From Rhizobium sp. (GTDB lineage: Bacteria > Pseudomonadota > Alphaproteobacteria > Rhizobiales > Rhizobiaceae): 64,000 nucleotides of DNA. The notes beneath the pieces were generated by a model. That model was given only the letters and a program-made list of their open reading frames with translations. It did no database searches and was not told where the DNA came from. This document shows positions 1 to 8,378 of this stretch, in pieces (the first letter of the stretch is position 1; each line of letters begins with the position of its first letter). The position numbers and the translations under genes are program-made. The DNA lies in assembly GCA_028290545.1 (NCBI GenBank), contig JAQGJP010000077.1, positions 43,300 through 107,299 of the forward strand. Reading direction: 5' to 3'.

Positions 1-362
1 GAATAGGCGTCGATGTCGGCGAGCCGGATCTGGATTTCAGCGATGCGATGCGGGTCGGTGGCGGTCTCCGCCTCCGCCAGCAATGACGCGCGTTCCTTGT
101 CGGCCGCCAGCACTATTTCGATCAGCGATTCATCCGTGCTCGGTGCTTCCTGCGCCACCTGGCCGATGCGTGCCTGCTTGGCGATCGACACTTCCCCCGA
201 TTCAGGAACGAGATCGCCGGTAATGATGCGAAAGAGCGTGGACTTGCCGGCGCCATTGCGGCCGACGAGCCCCACCTTCGCGCCTGCTGGCAGCGCGACA
301 CTGGCATCATCAAGAAGAAGGCGCCCGGCAATGCGGGTCGAAAGTCCGGAAATTGATATCAT
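1..362 (-). CDS. ABC-F family ATP-binding protein (N-terminal part, cut by window edge)
   Basis: Reading the minus strand from an ATG at 362 gives an uninterrupted frame to base 1. The protein opens with the short beta strand typical of ABC-F proteins (MISISGL) and has a Walker A motif GRNGAGKST at residues 34-42, followed by a Q-loop region (IGQVAQE). No membrane segments are visible. ABC-F proteins are soluble tandem ATPases that act on the ribosome (EttA/Uup type) or in antibiotic resistance; the subfamily cannot be told from 120 residues. The remaining three quarters of the gene lie outside the window. Confidence 0.9.
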   Translation of the reverse strand, partial: MISISGLSTRIAGRLLLDDASVALPAGAKVGLVGRNGAGKSTLFRIITGDLVPESGEVSIAKQARIGQVAQEAPSTDESLIEIVLAADKERASLLAEAETATDPHRIAEIQIRLADIDAY

Positions 363-473
363 GCCGCGCCTTTAGCGCAAAAAAGCCGAAAGGGGAAGTT
401 TCATACGGTGCAATGCAGCATGAATCTTCGCGCGCTGTAGCGCCTACCGCTCAGCCTGGCCGCCGCCGGGGTC

Positions 474-983
474 TCACAACCATTGTTTTCCCTCCGTACG
501 CTGGAAATATACCATGTCCAGCGTCATCGACGGCTTGCCCAGTGCAGTCAGTATCGCATGGCATTGACCTCTGTGATGGGTCTGGTGGTTGAAGAAATGA
601 AAAAGCGCCGAACCGAGCTTCTGGGTGACCGGCTGCGGCGTCGTGATCGGTACATAGGTGAAATTCTCGGCGAGTGCCGCCTCGGCAACGCTGTCGATCC
701 AGCCGATGATCCGGGCGTCCTCGGCGTTGCGTGCTTCGGTCAATGGGCCGAGTTCGGTGTGGAGAATGACGTTGAGCGCGGCTGGCGCATCGCCTTGCCC
801 GGTGAAGCGGCGCATCCAGATGCGGTCGGCGCAGACAAGATGATTGAGCGTGCCCATCAGCGAGCCGAAGAAGGCGCCCTTGTCTGCTGTGAATTCGTCG
901 GGGGTAAGCTCCTTCGCCGCGCCATAGACGACGCCGTTCGCCCAGTGATTATAGGCGGCAAACATCTGCAATGTGTCTTTCAT
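474..983 (-). CDS. DinB/YfiT-fold putative metal-dependent hydrolase
   Basis: The 169-residue protein has the DinB four-helix-bundle pattern: a conserved start (KDTLQMFAAYNHWAN), a middle NHLVCADRIWMRRF helix with the first metal-ligand His, and a late HFFNHQTHHRGQCHAIL segment with the paired histidines typical of the family. DinB-fold proteins bind a divalent metal and include thiol transferases and hydrolases; the substrate is unknown. The ATG at 983 is preferred over an upstream start at 1118 because an AGAGG sequence lies just upstream and the family begins here. This is not DNA polymerase IV, despite the family name. Confidence 0.85.
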   Translation of the reverse strand: MKDTLQMFAAYNHWANGVVYGAAKELTPDEFTADKGAFFGSLMGTLNHLVCADRIWMRRFTGQGDAPAALNVILHTELGPLTEARNAEDARIIGWIDSVAEAALAENFTYVPITTPQPVTQKLGSALFHFFNHQTHHRGQCHAILTALGKPSMTLDMVYFQRTEGKQWL

Positions 984-1129
984 CTGATTTCCTCTCATCG
1001 TTCGCGCCATTAGACGCGCGCAGGATCGATGATCAAGCTGGTTCTGCTGATAGCTTCCATGACATTTATTGAATTGCGACTGTAGCGCTTTTGCGTTCAA
1101 ATACCGTGCCGGAACCATTGGAGGCTGAC

Positions 1130-1822
1130 ATGACCCGACTTCTTTATTCGCTGTGCGGCGGCGATGCCGAGTGCCGCTTTTCGCCGCACGTCTGGAAGAC
1201 TGTGATGTCGCTGAGCCACAAGGGACTGGATTTCCAGGAAGTGCCGACGCCGTTCACGGCAATCAAGTCGGTTGAAGGCGGCTTTTCCCAGACAGTCCCG
1301 ATCCTCAACGACAACGGACATCTCGTGCGTGACAGTTTCGACATCGCTGTCTATCTGGAGGACCAGTATCCGAACATGCCGACGCTGTTCGACGGCGACG
1401 GGGGCAGGGCCATTTCTCGGGCCATCGAAGGCTATGCGCAGTTCATCATCCAGCCGGCGCTGGTCAGGATCGTCGTCAAGGACATCCACGACCTGCTGGC
1501 ACCCGCCGACCAGGCCTATTTCCGCAGCAGCCGCGAGGCCCGCCTCGGCAGGACGCTGGAGGCTGTAGAGTCGGCGGCCGGCGAGGAACTCGCGGCCTTT
1601 CCCGCCAAGCTCGAGCCGGTCCGCCATACGTTGAAATTCCAGCAATATCTTGGTGGCGACAGCCCGCTTTTCGCCGACTACATCCTGTTCGGCGCGCTGC
1701 AATGGGCGCGCGTCGTGTCCCCGAAGCCGATCCTGCCAGCGGACGGCCCGATACGCGACTGGTTCGAGCGCTGCCTTGACCTGCATGACGGGCGCGGGCG
1801 GCGCATGAAGGCGGCGGCTTGA
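1130..1822 (+). CDS. Glutathione S-transferase family protein
   Basis: The 230-residue protein has a thioredoxin-like N-terminal half: a TRLLYSLCGG start, the cis-Pro region FSQTVPILNDNG and the RDSFDIAVYLEDQYP helix that binds the gamma-glutamyl group in GSTs. A helical C-terminal domain follows. The N-terminal pattern is closest to the LigE/beta-etherase-like GST branch, but this is a judgement by eye. It probably conjugates or reduces small molecules with glutathione in the cytoplasm. The ATG at 1130 has GGAGG six bases upstream. It is transcribed away from the DinB-fold gene, with 146 bp between them. Confidence 0.85.
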   Translation: MTRLLYSLCGGDAECRFSPHVWKTVMSLSHKGLDFQEVPTPFTAIKSVEGGFSQTVPILNDNGHLVRDSFDIAVYLEDQYPNMPTLFDGDGGRAISRAIEGYAQFIIQPALVRIVVKDIHDLLAPADQAYFRSSREARLGRTLEAVESAAGEELAAFPAKLEPVRHTLKFQQYLGGDSPLFADYILFGALQWARVVSPKPILPADGPIRDWFERCLDLHDGRGRRMKAAA

Positions 1823-1837
1823 GGGCATCGCCGGAAA

Positions 1838-1990
1838 AAGACCCTCCCCACCCTCTCCACAAGGGGGAGGACTTAATCCGCAACAGCTTTCAGCGCTGAA
1901 ATCGCGTTGCAGCATGCGCAATGTTTGAAGATGTTTCGGCGGCGCAGCCCGTTAAGTCCTCCCCTTTTAGGAGGGGCTTGCGGAGGCCAA
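1838..1990. repeat. Inverted-repeat element resembling rhizobial/Brucella palindromic repeats
   Basis: Bases 1860-1875 (AAGGGGGAGGACTTAA) and 1951-1966 (TTAAGTCCTCCCCTTT) form an inverted repeat separated by about 75 bases. Each arm lies next to a C/G-rich block (CCCTCCCCACCCTCTCC before the first, AGGAGGGGCTT after the second). It fills the gap between two convergent genes. Short non-coding elements of this look are scattered in Rhizobiales genomes (RIME and Bru-RS types). No ORF with coding character lies inside. Its identity with a named family has not been checked. Confidence 0.55.
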
Positions 1991-2024
1991 GCTTCCGATG
2001 ATCCCGTGCCATTCATCAACGGTT

Positions 2025-3059
2025 TCATCCCAGCAATTCCCTCAGATTGACGGTCTCGCCACGTTCGGCGCTGAGATAGGCGGCATCGACGAGCGCGAAG
2101 GTCTTGAGATTGTCGTGGCCGGATGTGGCAGGCTCCCTGGCCATAGCCAGGCACTCGACCCAGTGTTTTTCGATCAGCGCCACGCTCTCCTGCACATTGT
2201 GCCAGGGTTTCGTGGCCCATGGCAGCAGGTTGCGTTCGACCGAACGGCGTTCGGTGCCCGCCTTGCCATGCACCACGAGCTGATAGTCCTTCAACAGCCG
2301 GATCGTGCCTTCCGAACCGTCGATCTCGACCAGTGTTTCGGGAAACTGCTCTTCCGGCAGATAGGTGCTGTAGCTGCAATCGACGACCGAGGTCATGCCA
2401 TTGTCGTGTCCCAGCAGCATGGTCGCGACATCCTCGCCGGCAATGTCGGGCCTGACGCGGGTGGTGCGGGCAGTAATGCTCGTCGCATCGCCGAACAGGA
2501 AGCGGGCGATATCCAGCACATGGATGCCGAGATCCTCGATGATGAAGCGCTTGCCTTTGGCGAGATAGGGCTGGGCCGCGAACACGTCATAGCCCGAGCG
2601 GAATGATATCCGGCCCCAGAACGGCGTGCCGATCGCGCCACTGTCGAGCGCTTTCCTGACTTCTATGAGCGGCGTCTGCCAGCGGAAATTCTCATGCACC
2701 ATCAGCGGGATGCCGGCATCATCGGCCGCCTTGACCATCGCCTTGGCGTCATCAAGATTGAGCGCGAACGGCTTCTGGCAGATGGTCGGCACCTTGTGGC
2801 GGGCGGCAAGCTCGACCAGCGCCTTGTGGCTTTGAACGGTGGTGGCGATATCGACGAAATCGAAGCCGCCTTCGGCAAACATGTCCTCGGCGGATTGATA
2901 GCGGCGGCTCACCCCGAATTCGTCACCGGCGATCTTCAGCCGCTGCGGATCCCGATCGCAGATCGCCACGATCTCGACATTGTCGAGATCGCGCCAGCCA
3001 TTCATTTGGTTCATCGCGAAAAAACCGCAGCCGATCACGGCGCCTTTATGCTTTGTCAT
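2025..3059 (-). CDS. apsD: Gfo/Idh/MocA-family dehydrogenase, likely D-apiose dehydrogenase
   Basis: The 344-residue protein begins with a Rossmann motif (AVIGCGFFAMNQ, about residues 7-18), followed by the acidic ICDRD strand end. The usual EKP motif of the family reads QKP here (TICQKPFALNLDDA), a Glu-to-Gln change. A later EDLGIHVLDIARFLFG segment carries the conserved catalytic-type His. The family oxidises sugars with NAD(P). The D-apiose dehydrogenase ApsD belongs to this family, and the next gene upstream in the same direction resembles ApnO of that pathway; that pairing is the reason for the symbol. Another sugar or inositol dehydrogenase remains possible. Confidence 0.6.
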   Translation of the reverse strand: MTKHKGAVIGCGFFAMNQMNGWRDLDNVEIVAICDRDPQRLKIAGDEFGVSRRYQSAEDMFAEGGFDFVDIATTVQSHKALVELAARHKVPTICQKPFALNLDDAKAMVKAADDAGIPLMVHENFRWQTPLIEVRKALDSGAIGTPFWGRISFRSGYDVFAAQPYLAKGKRFIIEDLGIHVLDIARFLFGDATSITARTTRVRPDIAGEDVATMLLGHDNGMTSVVDCSYSTYLPEEQFPETLVEIDGSEGTIRLLKDYQLVVHGKAGTERRSVERNLLPWATKPWHNVQESVALIEKHWVECLAMAREPATSGHDNLKTFALVDAAYLSAERGETVNLRELLG

Positions 3060-3153
3060 GGGAGCCCCGAATATCCAGATTGAAACATTCCGCCGGAAGG
3101 AGTTTTGAGCAGATTCAAGGCTTTTGTCGAGCCTCGCATATGAGTCTGCGACT

Positions 3154-3195
3154 GGAGGCTTGCCATCGTCAGGCTAATGGCAAGCGAGAGCCTCC
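3154..3195. repeat. Imperfect hairpin between the two oxidoreductase genes
   Basis: GGAGGC (3154-3159) pairs with GCCTCC (3190-3195), and TTGCCAT (3160-3166) pairs with ATGGCAA (3177-3183). A six-base bulge lies on one side and a 10-base loop at the tip. It sits in the 181-bp gap between the apnO-like stop (3241) and the apsD-like start (3059). It could attenuate read-through or stabilise the upstream message. There is no T run, so it is not a classical intrinsic terminator. Confidence 0.45.
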
Positions 3196-3240
3196 CTCGT
3201 CGCCGAGCCCCCGGCACGGTCAAACTCGGCGCCCGGTTTG

Positions 3241-4068
3241 TCAGGTAATCCGCTGGATGCTTGCGGCGATTTCCGCGGGCTCGAAGACGCGCTTCCAGTC
3301 GTCCCTCATCAGCACGGGCTTGCCGAATTCGATCGCCTTGTTGCAGGCATCCGAGAATACGCCCTCCACCTCTTCGAAGATCACCGCGCCGAGCACGTTC
3401 ATATGCCCGAGCAGGAAATCGCGGGCTGCCTCCTTCGGCACGCCGCGCCTGACGCATTCGTCCATGGCTTCGCGCATGACAACGAGCAGCGAGGCGCAGA
3501 CGGTTTCGGAAAGACCGGGTTCGAGCAGCGCCATCTGTTCGACGGTGACGCGATGCGAACGCATGACCGGAGCCCAGATCACCCTGGCGATCTCCTCGCC
3601 GATGGCGTAGGCCTCGTCGGGCCCCTGCATCAGTGCCGAGACGATATGCTGCTTGGCATGCACGCCGCCGAAGTGATCCTTCTTTGCGGCCACGTCCGTC
3701 TCGTCGTTGAAAATCGGCGGATGGCACGGATGGGTCACGAAATAGACCAGATCCGGACGCTCGGGAAAATGGCCGGCAAACGGTGCTGCGGCATCGAGCG
3801 CCACGACCATGGTTCCGGCCTTGAGCCTGTCGTTGATCGACGCCGCGACCTTGCCGATCGCCGTGTCGGGCACGGCGAGGATAACGACGTCGGCGCCGTC
3901 GAGCGCCTTGTCGGCATCGATGGTCGAGAGCCCGAGTTCACTCTGTAGCCGGGCTTTGCCCGCTTCGCTGACTTCGACATGCCGCACATCGAACCGCGAG
4001 CCCCTGAGGTTCCTGGCGAGGCGGCAGCCCATTTTGCCGCCTGCTCCGAAGAGCGCGATTGATGTCAT
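3241..4068 (-). CDS. apnO: 6-phosphogluconate dehydrogenase-like oxidoreductase, likely D-apionate oxidoisomerase
   Basis: The 275-residue protein starts with a Rossmann glycine motif (ALFGAGGKMG, residues 5-14) and has VVILAVPDTAIGKVAA, the second NAD(P)-binding strand of beta-hydroxyacid dehydrogenases. The C-terminal half is the helical 6PGDH-like domain. It is shorter than Gnd (about 470 aa). In the apiose catabolic route, ApnO converts D-apionate to 3-oxo-isoapionate and has this architecture; a neighbouring Gfo/Idh/MocA gene (ApsD type) supports the assignment. The other pathway genes (lactonase, kinase, decarboxylase, transporter) are not in the window. The start has GGGAGG seven bases upstream. 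Confidence 0.6.
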   Translation of the reverse strand: MTSIALFGAGGKMGCRLARNLRGSRFDVRHVEVSEAGKARLQSELGLSTIDADKALDGADVVILAVPDTAIGKVAASINDRLKAGTMVVALDAAAPFAGHFPERPDLVYFVTHPCHPPIFNDETDVAAKKDHFGGVHAKQHIVSALMQGPDEAYAIGEEIARVIWAPVMRSHRVTVEQMALLEPGLSETVCASLLVVMREAMDECVRRGVPKEAARDFLLGHMNVLGAVIFEEVEGVFSDACNKAIEFGKPVLMRDDWKRVFEPAEIAASIQRIT

Positions 4069-4094
4069 GGTATCCTCCCAAAAGCCCTGCCTGG

Positions 4095-4123
4095 GTTTAG
4101 CGCCTACTGGTATGATGTGTCAA
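4095..4123 (-). promoter_or_regulatory. Candidate promoter of the apnO-apsD pair with overlapping dyad
   Basis: On the minus strand a perfect TTGACA (4118-4123) is followed, after 17 bases, by CTAAAC (4095-4100), about 26 bases before the apnO-like start. An imperfect dyad (TGGTGTTAT and ATCATACCA) spans the -35 region at about 4109-4138. The TGGT/ACCA ends would suit a GntR-type repressor, but no regulator gene is adjacent. This is inferred from sequence only. Confidence 0.4.
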
Positions 4124-4334
4124 TGAGTATAACACCATTACCGAGGTGGCCTTGCCGTCGTGTGTTTCGTCGGGGCTTCTGCGAAAGGGGCTCCGGGAGG
4201 GTGGCTCAGGCGATCATGACAGAGCCATGAAAATCGCGCGTTTCCGATCGGGTCTGTCCGCGTGCCCCTTGTTTTCGCGGGAGAACGCGGCTATTGAGCC
4301 GCCCACCTGCGAAATTCAACATAGGGATATGAAA

Positions 4335-4757
4335 ATGGCGATTGAACGCACCTTTTCGATGATCAAGCCGGACGCAACCAAGCGCAACCTGACGGGCGCC
4401 ATCACCAAGATGCTCGAAGATGCCGGCCTGCGCGTCGTCGCGTCCAAGCGCGTCTGGATGAGCAAGCGCCAGGCAGAAGGCTTCTATGCCGTTCACAAGG
4501 AACGCCCGTTCTTCGGCGAACTGGTTGAAGGCATGACGTCCGGCCCGACCATCGTCCAGGTCCTCGAAGGCGAGAACGCCATTCTCCGCAACCGTGAAAT
4601 CATGGGCGCGACCAACCCGGCCAACGCTGACGAAGGCACGATCCGCAAGACGCATGCCCTGTCGATCGGCGAAAATTCGGTCCACGGTTCGGATGCACCG
4701 GAAACCGCTGCCGAGGAAATCGCCTACTGGTTCTCCGGCACCGAAATCGTCGGCTGA
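4335..4757 (+). CDS. ndk: Nucleoside diphosphate kinase
   Basis: The 140-residue protein matches the standard Ndk length and starts [13 protein letters not shown]. It has the NSVHGSD motif, with the His that carries the phosphate during transfer from ATP to NDPs, and the [11 protein letters not shown] segment that binds nucleotide. It balances cytoplasmic (d)NTP pools. An in-frame ATG lies two codons upstream at 4329 (MKMAIER); 4335 is chosen because the family begins MAIER. The gene stands alone and ends in a strong terminator. Confidence 0.98.
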   Translation: MAIERTFSMIKPDATKRNLTGAITKMLEDAGLRVVASKRVWMSKRQAEGFYAVHKERPFFGELVEGMTSGPTIVQVLEGENAILRNREIMGATNPANADEGTIRKTHALSIGENSVHGSDAPETAAEEIAYWFSGTEIVG

Positions 4758-4802
4758 ATCAAGGTTTGAGGCTTGGCCCTCAAGCAATTGACGAAATTCA
4801 GG

Positions 4803-4832
4803 AAACCGGGGTGGCAACGCCCCGGTTTTTTT
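4803..4832 (+). terminator. Intrinsic terminator of ndk
   Basis: A 9-bp stem (AAACCGGGG / CCCCGGTTT) with an 8-base loop is followed by a run of seven T. It ends at the stop codon of the convergent gene that finishes at 4831. Confidence 0.92.
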
Positions 4833-6282
4833 ATTTCGATAGCGCGTCGAAGCGATGGATCGTCGAGTTTCTGAGAAACAGCGCGTCACCCGGAAAATAC
4901 AGGCTGCTGCTGCAAAGCCGGTCGAAGCGCGCCATGAAATCCGCCTCCAGCTGCTGGCGATATCCCGGGTTCTTTTCGGCTGCGATGAGTGCAAGCAGTT
5001 TCGACTGGTCGCCCTTGGCGTAGAACAGTTCCGCCGCCATGCCGCGCCGGGTAAAGGTCTTGTCCAACGCACCGGGTTCGCCGCCGGCCTTGATTGTTTC
5101 GGCCAGCGTCTGCCACTCGGGCCAGCGCGTCTTCAGCTTGCCGCTCGCCAGCGCCGGTATTTCGGGGAATGCCTCCGTCTCGCTTTTCAGCCATGGACCG
5201 ATCGCTTCCGCCGCCAGCATCGTATCGAGGATATCGCCGGCATTGCCCTGCACATGATGACGGCTGCCGATATTCACTTTCTGCATCTTGTCGATGATGA
5301 TCCGCGGGTCGCCGGCCGCCTCCGCGAGCGCGCGATAGGTTAGCAGCCAACCCGGCTGGACGGGGCCATCCGGCCGGAACTCGCCGCGATCATAGGCCTC
5401 CTTCAGTTTCAGCGCCGCCCGCTTGCCATAGATTGGTTCGAATCTGAACTTTGCCGAAAATTCATAGAGCAGTGCGGATCCGGGCAGAAACCAGCTTGCA
5501 GCCGCGAATTTCTGCACGGACTGGCGATAGGCCACGCCGTTGAAATGGTTTCTCGGATCGGGAACCGGCGGGCTGTCGAAATTGAAGGCGGAGAAGGCAA
5601 CGAAGGATGCCTTGAGGTTGTAGAATCCGATGTTTTCGAAATTGCGCTTGAGGAAGCCTTTCCAGGGATCGTAGTTTGGCAGGGAGGCGTAAAGCTGCCC
5701 GGCGAGCAGAGGGGCGCCGCTCTTATCCGCCAGATCGGCCAGCCGCTTGCGCTCGTCCGGCGGGTTATCGATGAATGGCAGCGCCATCGGTATGAGATAG
5801 CGTTTGTCAGGCCATTGCATGACGCCTCTGACACGGTCCAGCACCAGATCATACCGGCCGGCTTTGGCGAGAGCCCGCATCAGCGTCAGATCCAGCGCAT
5901 TTGCACCGGTCCCGTCGAGACGCGCGCCCATCTTGGCGCCGGCCGCATCGTAACCCAGCTTCGAAAGATAATATGCATAGGAGAAGGCCGTTGCGCCGAC
6001 CGAGCGCTTGTCCATCAACCGATCCAGCATCGCGTCGACCTGAGTCTTGCCCATCTCGCCGTAATTCATCTTCAGGTAAGCGGCATCCCGCCCGTAGAAG
6101 CGCGCGACCGACGCATCCTTGCTGTCGAGATCGGCAAGCAGGCGATCCGACAACGTCAGTATCGACGGTCGATATGCACAAGACCCAGCTTGCCCCAAAA
6201 CCGGTGCCGGCAGGATCGCAAGGCCGGGAAGCGCAAGGAGAAGGAGTTTGATTGCCGATTTCACACGCATATCCGAACGCAT
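4831..6282 (-). CDS. Secreted protein of unknown function, paralog of the next gene
   Basis: The 483-residue protein has an N-terminal signal peptide: basic start, LLLLALPGLAILPAP core, probable cleavage after VLGQA near residue 32. The mature part begins with CAYRPSILTLSDRLL and ends in CSSSLYFPGDALFL, which likely pairs two cysteines near the ends. The rest is mainly helical. The neighbouring gene (6342-7751) has the same layout: CDFQPDIIALSDYVL at the start, AYLKLKY, and CYGYLNFPAEAIAF at the end. No enzymatic motif is seen. It is probably periplasmic. Both genes run in the same direction, 59 bp apart. Confidence 0.8.
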   Translation of the reverse strand: MRSDMRVKSAIKLLLLALPGLAILPAPVLGQAGSCAYRPSILTLSDRLLADLDSKDASVARFYGRDAAYLKMNYGEMGKTQVDAMLDRLMDKRSVGATAFSYAYYLSKLGYDAAGAKMGARLDGTGANALDLTLMRALAKAGRYDLVLDRVRGVMQWPDKRYLIPMALPFIDNPPDERKRLADLADKSGAPLLAGQLYASLPNYDPWKGFLKRNFENIGFYNLKASFVAFSAFNFDSPPVPDPRNHFNGVAYRQSVQKFAAASWFLPGSALLYEFSAKFRFEPIYGKRAALKLKEAYDRGEFRPDGPVQPGWLLTYRALAEAAGDPRIIIDKMQKVNIGSRHHVQGNAGDILDTMLAAEAIGPWLKSETEAFPEIPALASGKLKTRWPEWQTLAETIKAGGEPGALDKTFTRRGMAAELFYAKGDQSKLLALIAAEKNPGYRQQLEADFMARFDRLCSSSLYFPGDALFLRNSTIHRFDALSK

Positions 6283-6341
6283 TATTTCCGGATCCGATGT
6301 TTAACACACTGCCGGTTCAAGTCCACGCCAGAGTCCAAAGT

Positions 6342-7751
6342 TCAATCGAACCGGAACAGCGGCGTATCCGGAAATGCAATCGCTTCGGCGGGAAAGTTCA
6401 GGTATCCGTAGCAGGTCCGGTCCATGCGGTTGACGAAATCCTCTGCAAGGCTGACGCTCATATCGTCCGGCCTGGCGCTGCTGATGAAGGCGGCAAGTGC
6501 GTGCTGGCGGCCGGCGGCAAACAGCAGCTCGGCGGTGATCGCCCGGGATTGCGGCGCTGCCTGATAGGCAGCCAGATCGCTGTTGTTGCGGATGGCACCG
6601 GCAACGGCTTGCCAAGTTCCCCAGTCGTTGAAATCCTTCGATATCAGCCCGGGCTTTTCCTTCACCTCGGATTTACCGCTCATGAAGGGCTTCAGCGCAT
6701 CGACCGCGATTATCCAGTCGAGCACATCCCGGATCGAGCCGTCATAGTGGCGTATGCCGCCGAAAGGGATGATCGCAAGCGTCGCATCGGCCTGCGCCGG
6801 GTCGTCCGCCACGGCCATAAGCTCCAGATAGGCGGCAATCCAGGCGCGATCCATCGTCCAGGGTTCGCCGGTCTTGTCGGTGGCGAGCGTGATGATCGTG
6901 TCCGCCACCCTGGCGCCTTCATCGAGCTTGCCGCTGTGATTGACATATGTCGTCAGGAAGTTGCGCTCGGGGATCATTGCGGAGGCGATCATCACCCGAT
7001 GAAGCCTGTCTCTGGACGCCTGAACTTCTGGTTCCACCGGATCGTCTTCCAGCCGCGCGTTGCCCACCAGGCTGGGCGTCCAGCGCCAATAGCTCAGGGT
7101 TCGCCGCAACATTTCCTTGTCCTTCACCCGGGCTGCAAAATCACCCCACGCCTTGGGGTCGCTCTGTGTCGCGGCAAGTCCCGCAGCGATCTGCAGCATG
7201 CCCTGGGTCTCGGCCTGTCGGCCCATTTCGCTCTTGTAGGTGTCGAACTTGTCGAGAAGCGCGGTCGGCACTCGGGTCTCGACCCGGAAGCGCTGTTCCG
7301 GCGACAGGCCTTGCCACTGCTCGGCGAGCGCGGGAATGCCTTCCTTGACGACTGCGGCGCGCAGCACCGATGCGCTGTAACCCAGGTTGAAAAGCAGATT
7401 GGCCGATTTCGGACCGATGATGGCGATTGCCGCATCGACGCCATAGGTGTTGATCGCCCAGGAAAGCAGCAACTCGTCAGCGCGCGAAACGCGGGCCTGA
7501 ACGAGCGGCATCATCATCGCCTCGGCATCCTTATCCGCCAGCCTGGCATATTTGAGCTTCAGGTAAGCGGAGATCGCCCCATAGCGCAGCCCTTTGAATT
7601 TCGGCAGACCGGCACGGTTCTGCAACACGTAGTCGGACAGCGCGATGATGTCGGGCTGGAAATCGCATTGCGTCTCGGCGGCCCGAACGGCCTGTGGCAG
7701 GAGGATAGCCAAGGTGAGACCGACGACTGCGACAATGCGTTTGCGAACCAT
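6342..7751 (-). CDS. Secreted protein of unknown function, paralog of the downstream gene
   Basis: The 469-residue protein has a signal peptide (MVRKRIVAVVGLTLAILLPQAVRA, cleavage near residue 24). The mature protein starts with a cysteine close to its N-terminus (ETQCDFQPDI) and ends with a second one in RTCYGYLNFPAEAIAF. It shares the opening (IxALSDxxL, AYLKxxY) and the closing (CxxxLxFPxxAxxF) blocks with the 4831-6282 product, so the two arose by duplication. The ATG at 7751 has AGGAG seven bases upstream and is preferred to a GTG at 7757. Function unknown. Confidence 0.8.
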   Translation of the reverse strand: MVRKRIVAVVGLTLAILLPQAVRAAETQCDFQPDIIALSDYVLQNRAGLPKFKGLRYGAISAYLKLKYARLADKDAEAMMMPLVQARVSRADELLLSWAINTYGVDAAIAIIGPKSANLLFNLGYSASVLRAAVVKEGIPALAEQWQGLSPEQRFRVETRVPTALLDKFDTYKSEMGRQAETQGMLQIAAGLAATQSDPKAWGDFAARVKDKEMLRRTLSYWRWTPSLVGNARLEDDPVEPEVQASRDRLHRVMIASAMIPERNFLTTYVNHSGKLDEGARVADTIITLATDKTGEPWTMDRAWIAAYLELMAVADDPAQADATLAIIPFGGIRHYDGSIRDVLDWIIAVDALKPFMSGKSEVKEKPGLISKDFNDWGTWQAVAGAIRNNSDLAAYQAAPQSRAITAELLFAAGRQHALAAFISSARPDDMSVSLAEDFVNRMDRTCYGYLNFPAEAIAFPDTPLFRFD

Positions 7752-7877
7752 GTACACTCCTGGACTGCGGCTGCAGCCGGGCGGAGATACAATACTGTAT
7801 TCCGATCGGCCGACTATACCTCAAACGCATTGGCTGCGGCATTTATTCTTTAATCGCATGGCGTTGTTTGCTCGCCC

Positions 7878-8378
7878 CTAGCTTGCCTTGCACTTTTGCC
7901 GGAACCTGATCTTGCCGTCCTTGCCGTAGGCGCCGGCGTTCTTGTCATAGGCGGCACCGGTGACCAGCGGTTCGGCCGGCATCACCGTCTGGTCGAGCGT
8001 CGATTTCAGCGTCGTGTCCAGGGTCTGCAACACCTTGCCACCGTTATCCCTGAGCGTGATGTGAATCTTGTAGGGCCTGTCGGCGGCGATGCAGTTGAGA
8101 TCGGGGCTCTGCAGATCGATGCGGGTCATCTTGGGAAACACCTTCTGCTCGCTGACGAGTGGCGGCCCGCCGGCGGGATCCTCGAATTCCGCGACCACGA
8201 CGGAATTGTCCGGCGTCGCCGCCAGCCGGTTGAGGTTGATCGCGTAATAGGCACGCGCCAGGCGGATGTTGAAGATGAAGATCTTGCCTTGGACCGAAAT
8301 GTATTCGGCGTTCTCCCGCTGGCAGGATGCAGGAAGGGCCAGCAGCATCAACGCCGGCAGAAGCAGCATTTTTCTCAT
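7878..8378 (-). CDS. Small exported protein of unknown function
   Basis: The 166-residue protein begins MRKMLLLPALMLLALPASC, a short export signal. The LPASC sequence resembles a lipobox, but Pro at -3 is not the usual Leu/Val/Ile, so lipid modification is uncertain. The remainder is beta-rich (YISVQGKIFIFNIRLARAYYAINL) and ends with a cysteine-containing tail. The ATG has GGGAGG upstream and overlaps the stop of the CGNR gene as ATGA, so the two are translated as a coupled pair. No function is recognised. Confidence 0.75.
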   Translation of the reverse strand: MRKMLLLPALMLLALPASCQRENAEYISVQGKIFIFNIRLARAYYAINLNRLAATPDNSVVVAEFEDPAGGPPLVSEQKVFPKMTRIDLQSPDLNCIAADRPYKIHITLRDNGGKVLQTLDTTLKSTLDQTVMPAEPLVTGAAYDKNAGAYGKDGKIRFRQKCKAS

